A DNA stretch of 64,000 bases, from contig NC_090729.1 in the NCBI RefSeq assembly GCF_036898095.1, positions 78,057,429-78,121,428 of the forward strand. The letters are read 5' to 3'. The position numbers and the translations under genes were made by a program. The stretch comes from Palaemon carinicauda (lineage: Eukaryota > Arthropoda > Malacostraca > Decapoda > Palaemonidae). This document shows, piece by piece, positions 56,100-64,000 of this stretch. Position 1 is the first letter of the stretch. Each line of letters starts with the position of its first letter. The notes under the pieces were generated by a model that ran no database searches, was not told the DNA's origin, and saw only the letters and a program-made list of their open reading frames with translations.

Positions 56100-56480
56100 G
56101 AGATACTATCGCTAGGGAGTTATGGGGTCCTTTGACTGGCCAGACACTACTAACATTGGATCCTCTCTGGTTATGGTTCACTTTCCCTTTGCTTACACAT
56201 ACACCGAATAGTCTGGACTATTCTTTACAGATTTCCCCGTCCTCATACACCTAAAAACACTGAGATTACCAAACAATTCTTCTTCACCAAAGGGGTTAAC
56301 TACTGCACTATAATTATTTTGTGGCCCCTTTCCTCTTGGTAAGGAAAGAAGAGACTCTTTAGCTGTGGTAAGCAACTCTTCTAGGAGAAAGACACTCCAA
56401 AATCAAACCATTGTTTTCTAGTCTTGGATAGTGTCATAGCCTCTGTACCATGGTCTTCCACTGTCTTGTTCACGTAATTT
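56100..56480. repeat. Probable dispersed repeat abutting LINE copy 2
   Basis: Sequence style changes at about 56,100. The segment containing GGATCCTCTCTGGTTATGGT and ACCATGGTCTTCCACTGTC resembles a repeat I recall as common in decapod transcripts and genomes, not verified. A 60-codon minus-strand open frame (56,193-56,375) lies within it; I do not call it a gene. Confidence 0.4.
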
Positions 56481-56764
56481 TCACGTTTTCTTTACTTTTA
56501 TATATCATTTCAAGCATTGCAAAGATATTCTGCTAATATTATGAAAATGTTTACTCAAAATAATGCAACAAACCAGAAGCTAATATTATTCACACTTTGG
56601 CCGTACCATGGCATAGAAAAGGTTCTGATTTCATAACTTAATTTAATCTTAAACACTTCCTTTGATTGGGAATTGCATCATCAATTATGGTAACTTTCCA
56701 GTAGCAAGCAATTCATAGCAGATGTGAATGGATGGTTAAGAACCCCATTTGTCTATATCTTAAC

Positions 56765-56768
<4 letters not shown>

Positions 56769-56843
<75 letters not shown>
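56769..56843. repeat. (AT)n microsatellite
   Basis: Perfect AT repeat followed by a short GT run. Confidence 0.95.
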
Positions 56844-60591
<3,748 letters not shown>

Positions 60592-60821
60592 GGCTGTTTC
60601 AAAAAATTTGATATCATTTGAGATGTAAATATCACAGAAACTACATGATCAAGACAAATGAAACTAAACAAGCTTAATGCTAAACATCATAAGATTTATT
60701 CCACCAAATCTGAATCAGATATTCAATGGCATGTGGATTCCATGAATGATTTCACAAATGTTCAATATGCGCTCCGCTTGAGACACGGCACACTTCATTT
60801 CATACGAATGGCAAAGTCAAT

Positions 60822-61503
60822 ATGCATAATGTTCGCATTTGGGGCGATGAAAATCCCCATGCCACAGTTGAACATGAGAGGGGCTCGCCAAATGTGAATG
60901 TGTTCTGCACCATATCCAAGAATCATGTTCATGGCCCATTTTTCTTTCAGGGAAATGTGACAGGTAATGGTCATCTGGAAATGCTTCAGAACTGGCTAAT
61001 GGATGAGCTCATTGCAAATGAACATGAAGACTTCATTTTTCAACAGGATGGGGCTCCACCACACTGGATGCTCACTTATCTCAATGACAATATGTGAGGG
61101 AGATGGATCGGGCATGCTGGTGTTGAAGACAGAGTGCTGCTGAATTGGCAGTACATGAAATATCTGAGATGGTAGTACATGAAATATCTAACTGAGATGT
61201 GACATGCAATATGATTTGAAGCATACAAAACCATAAAGACTAAAAGCTAAACTAAGGAAATTCTACAACCACACTTATACCAATTACGGTACACACCTGA
61301 CCTAACACCTTGCAATTTTTTCCTCTGGGACTATGTGAAAGGAATAGTGTATAATCCCCCTCTTCCTGCAAACCTAGAAGAACTCAAGCAGATAATCACT
61401 GCCGCACTGGAGACTGTTACCCAAGGCATGCTAGAGCGTGTTTTGGAGGAGCTGGACTACCGACTTAACGTGTGCCGTGTCTCAAGCGGTCCGCATATCG
61501 AAC
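60822..61503 (+). pseudogene. Mariner transposase C-terminal half
   Basis: The frame starts at HNVRIWGDENPHATVEHERG, then SPNVNVFCTISKNHVHGPFF, NGHLEMLQNWLMDELI, and the second catalytic Asp in DFIFQQDGAPPHWMLTYL. A TGA follows NDNM. After the inserted patch it resumes PDLTPCNFFLWDYVKGIVYN with the third Asp region, then PANLEELKQIITAALETV and ELDYRLNVCRVSSGPHIEHL. The helix-turn-helix and first catalytic Asp are missing. The family is the IS630/Tc1/mariner type common in arthropods. Confidence 0.82.
61150..61299. repeat. Patch copied from 62,508-62,634
   Basis: 61,173-61,299 (127 bp) equals 62,508-62,634 at all but 4 positions by my count. The bases before it (61,150-61,172) repeat its first part with a small deletion. 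It replaces about 10 codons of the transposase between LNW and PDLTP. The right edge shares ACCTG with both partners. Confidence 0.88.
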
Positions 61504-61675
61504 ATTTGTGAAATCGTTCATGGAATCCAAAAGCCTTTGAATATCTCATTCAGATTTGGAGGAATAAATCTTATGATGTTCAGCATTAAGCCTGTTTAGT
61601 TTCATTTGCCTTGATCATGTATTTTATGTGATATTTACATCTCAAACGATATAAATTTTTTTGAAACGCCCTTTA

Positions 61676-61683
61676 TATATATG

Positions 61684-61760
<77 letters not shown>

Positions 61761-61762
61761 CG

Positions 61763-61835
<73 letters not shown>

Positions 61836-61857
61836 TATATATGTGTATGTATGTATG

Positions 61858-61945
<88 letters not shown>
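61676..61945. repeat. (AT)n microsatellite
   Basis: Long interrupted AT repeat directly after the right end of the mariner. Confidence 0.95.
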
Positions 61946-62507
61946 AAACGGTCCACATGTATTTATTTAAACCTATTACATTTATAAATATACTGTGGTT
62001 ATACAGATGGAAAAATCTTCCTTCTTGGGTGTCTTCAATGTGTCATTTTTATATCTGAATATTACAAAAAAGTACTTCAGCATTATACTAAGCCCAGCAT
62101 TATAACAGAGTAGTAAATTAGTGATGAACGAAAACTATTTCTAAGCATAAAAGGAGAGCCAAACAATGTGTTTAATCACAGAATAGTTTTCAACTTCACA
62201 AGTAATCTTACAGTTTTGCAAATAAAGCTTACACAAGGGGACTCAAGATTAATTCGTTTTTTTTTTAATTTTAAATAAATTTAGTTTTTTATAATGTTTA
62301 AGAAAAATATTAGGGTTTGTGTACAGGTTAAGAGTAAAAGTAAAGACATAAGAAGTAAAGAAATAAAAAATGTAAAATACAATCGCCAAACTTAAGGGAT
62401 GAATTTAAGAAAAAATTAATTCCTCGATTAATTTATAATCGCAATTAAAAGTTTTAGATTTTTTACAAAGAAAAGTCAATGGAGAGGGATATTTTTTATA
62501 CAACTTG
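61946..62507. other. Unassigned AT-rich sequence, probable intron
   Basis: No feature recognised. It lies downstream, in minus-strand sense, of the exon at 62,632-62,811. Confidence 0.5.
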
Positions 62508-62634
62508 TAGTACATGAAATATCTAACTGAGATGTAACATGCAATATGATTTGAAGCATGCAAAACCATAAAGACAAAAAGCTAAACTAAGGAAATTCTT
62601 CAACCACACTTATACCAATTACGGTACACACCTG
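62508..62634. repeat. Template of the mariner patch; exon end and start of intron
   Basis: The 127-bp segment duplicated at 61,173-61,299. On the minus strand it is the last three exon bases (CAG) plus the first 124 bases of the following intron, so the splice donor was duplicated too. Confidence 0.85.
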
Positions 62635-62811
62635 CATTCTCCCTGGCTATATCAGCTACGCTAAATCTGGGTTTCTTGCGGGGAAGATTGGGAGGATCAC
62701 GGGGAAGAATCTGAAGTTCACGATGAAATTTGATTCCCTGAATGCCTAAGTCTCGAGTATGCACAGCCCCTCGTGAGATGTATCCTAGCTGACCAGGGCC
62801 AACATATGGCT
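62632..62811 (-). CDS. Probable internal exon of an unidentified host gene
   Basis: A 180-nt minus-strand block with one open frame (59 full codons plus split codons), acceptor TGATTTACAG and donor GCAG then GTGTGT. It is visibly richer in G and C than its flanks. Intron phase is 1 on both sides, so the exon is symmetric. The peptide starts PYVGPGQLGYISRGAVHTRD and includes LGIQGIKFHRELQ and a basic, Pro-rich end (LPRKKPRFSVADIAREN). No domain recognised. A match in phase and strand to the exon at 27,932-28,066 suggests the same gene, this exon being upstream; the joined codon would be GCA (Ala). Confidence 0.75.
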
Positions 62812-64000
62812 CTGTAAATCACAGCTCTATGAATGTTGGTATTTCTTAAGACACATGAAAGTTAGCCTTATAATGGTCTTTGTTTTCTCTTAAAAGCTAA
62901 TTTTGTAGCTATGTACTAAAATTTTTTTTTTCTGAAAATAAGAACACATGTAACTATACATATTACACCTTTTAAAATGACCAAATTGCCCAAATAAAAC
63001 GCTTCAAAGTGGCAGATTCAAAATTTTATCTGACATGAATTCACGCCATACCATACACAAACAATGCTCTAGATATTAATAGTATGTGGTTTGAAAGTTT
63101 TATAAGTACGTATTCAAGAGCCGTTTACTAAAAGTAAAACTTTTAGATACCAATCATTCATCTGTTGAGTTAATTTATAGTTACTGGTGTTCAACGTTGT
63201 GAAGATAACTAAACTATAATTACCAACACTTACAACAATTAACGGTCTGGTAATCCAGGCTATGAAATATTTGTCATGGTCATTACTTCAAGGCTAGGGC
63301 AAAATATTCACACCTATAGAGAAATTTTCATATGTATCCCGATACGGCCAAACTATGACAAATATGAAATTCTGGTTTACTGAATTATGTAAAAGAATTT
63401 ATTAAGTTTTTTTTCATGAAATAAGCAGAATAATTTTGCAATTTTAAACATATTTAAGAAAGCGAATCAGTGTAATAATTATCTAAATCACGTAAAATAA
63501 CTTTATTACAAATTTATATTTTTTTCTGAGAAATTCTATCTTGTGTCACCGTACATACGATGATGTTTTGCACCGTAATTAATTCTGGAATGAAACTGAA
63601 AATTGCATTAAATGCTGACTAAATTTTCTATATAACAAACCAATAAGAGTGACATATATTGTTGGAAAAAGTTGGAAAATTGTAGAGGACATAAATTTGT
63701 TTCTATACTGTAAGTAACTGAATTTACAATACTTATTCAAATAGAAATGTTGATATTTTTTATTTTTCTGTATTCCATATGTAAATGCACAAAAATGCCC
63801 TTTCAAATGGTATATATATTGAATAAGGCCATTATTTGCAAAAGCAACAACAGCCATAGAAAAAAAGCTTTGCAATCGTGGAATTCTTGTGTAAAAAAGT
63901 CTAAACGGATCTTACCGTAAGCAGACCTTCTCTGAGATTTTGTGCAACAAATAAGTAATGAATAATGCTAAGAGAAAAATGAAGAATGGAATGAAAAAAA
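62812..64000. other. Probable intron with one dispersed repeat
   Basis: AT-rich. 63,700-63,860 is the inverted third copy of the dispersed repeat seen at 51,215 and 51,575 (shared ATACCATTTGAAAGGGCA on the minus strand). No other exon-like block was found. Confidence 0.5.

Larger units (their letters stand above)
51841..56100 (-). mobile_element. RNase H-type LINE (I/Jockey-like), copy 2
   Basis: Minus strand, the most complete copy: ORF1 tail (56,100-55,560), endonuclease (55,519-54,866), RT (54,600-53,100), RNase H (about 52,650-52,300), C-terminal region (to about 52,010) and 3' UTR. The C-terminal CSLRIGHTWLTR (about 52,155-52,190) is typical of RNase H-bearing LINEs. It contains a poly-A run (55,524-55,551) and a 37-bp tandem repeat (52,926-53,067). 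Confidence 0.8.
60592..61672 (+). mobile_element. Mariner-type transposon, deletion derivative with 203-bp TIRs
   Basis: Terminal inverted repeats 60,592-60,794 and 61,470-61,672 match closely over about 203 bp each, outer ends GGCTGTTTCAAAAAA and its GGGCGTTTC counterpart. The flanks are TA-rich microsatellite, in keeping with TA target use. The interior keeps only the C-terminal half of a transposase. A 150-bp foreign patch (61,150-61,299) interrupts it. Not autonomous. Confidence 0.85.

Noticed and set aside
56193..56375. 60-codon minus-strand open frame as a gene
   Set aside because: It lies in a probable dispersed repeat, has no motif, and no splice or promoter context.

Overview
The window reads as repeat-dense nuclear DNA of an animal, most likely a decapod crustacean. 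Nothing in it looks prokaryotic. The pointers are DIRS-type tyrosine-recombinase retrotransposons in two families, a Penelope-like GIY-YIG element, several non-LTR (LINE) lineages, a Ty3/gypsy relic, a mariner with long terminal inverted repeats, and very long (AT)n, (GA)n and (TC)n tracts. The decapod assignment rests partly on my memory of similar repeats in shrimp and crab genomes and was not checked against any database.

Layout. 1-22,082: three DIRS family-1 copies almost back to back: A (+, 3' part only, 1-3,063), B (+, complete ends, 3,444-12,517) and C (-, complete ends, 13,461-22,082). Each keeps the diagnostic DIRS layout: inverted terminal repeats plus an internal complementary region (ICR) that is the reverse complement of the joined right and left ends. 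All coding regions are broken. 22,083-25,020: satellite units, (AT)n tracts, a hammerhead-ribozyme-like motif, and a perfectly symmetric inverted duplication of a Penelope-like GIY-YIG segment. 25,020-31,180: AT-rich DNA with two LINE relics and one well-supported host exon on the minus strand (27,932-28,066).

31,186-46,015: a nested complex holding a gypsy gag half (+), a DIRS family-2 5' part D (+), a CR1-like LINE 3' part (+), transposase and gypsy pol relics (-), the DIRS family-2 3' part E (-), and a CR1-like LINE 5' fragment (-). If 38.53-45.75 kb is flipped, the DIRS element, the CR1-like LINE and the gypsy element all become collinear, so I infer a 7.2-kb inversion. 46,072-56,100: two copies of an RNase H-bearing LINE (minus strand), with ORF1, endonuclease and RT, separated by dispersed repeats. 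56,100-64,000: microsatellites and unassigned AT-rich DNA, a deletion-derivative mariner (60,592-61,672) carrying a 127-bp patch copied from 1.3 kb away, and a second well-supported host exon on the minus strand (62,632-62,811).

How it fits together. The only likely cellular gene is a minus-strand gene represented by two symmetric phase 1-1 exons about 34.6 kb apart; everything between them would be intronic transposable elements. I could not identify its product. No transposable element here looks fully autonomous. The best preserved domains are the family-2 YR domain in E, the RNase H/MT segment of C, and the pol of D, whose two frameshifts both sit at or beside homopolymers. A 500-N gap lies inside the left terminal repeat of B and is probably not a real gap.
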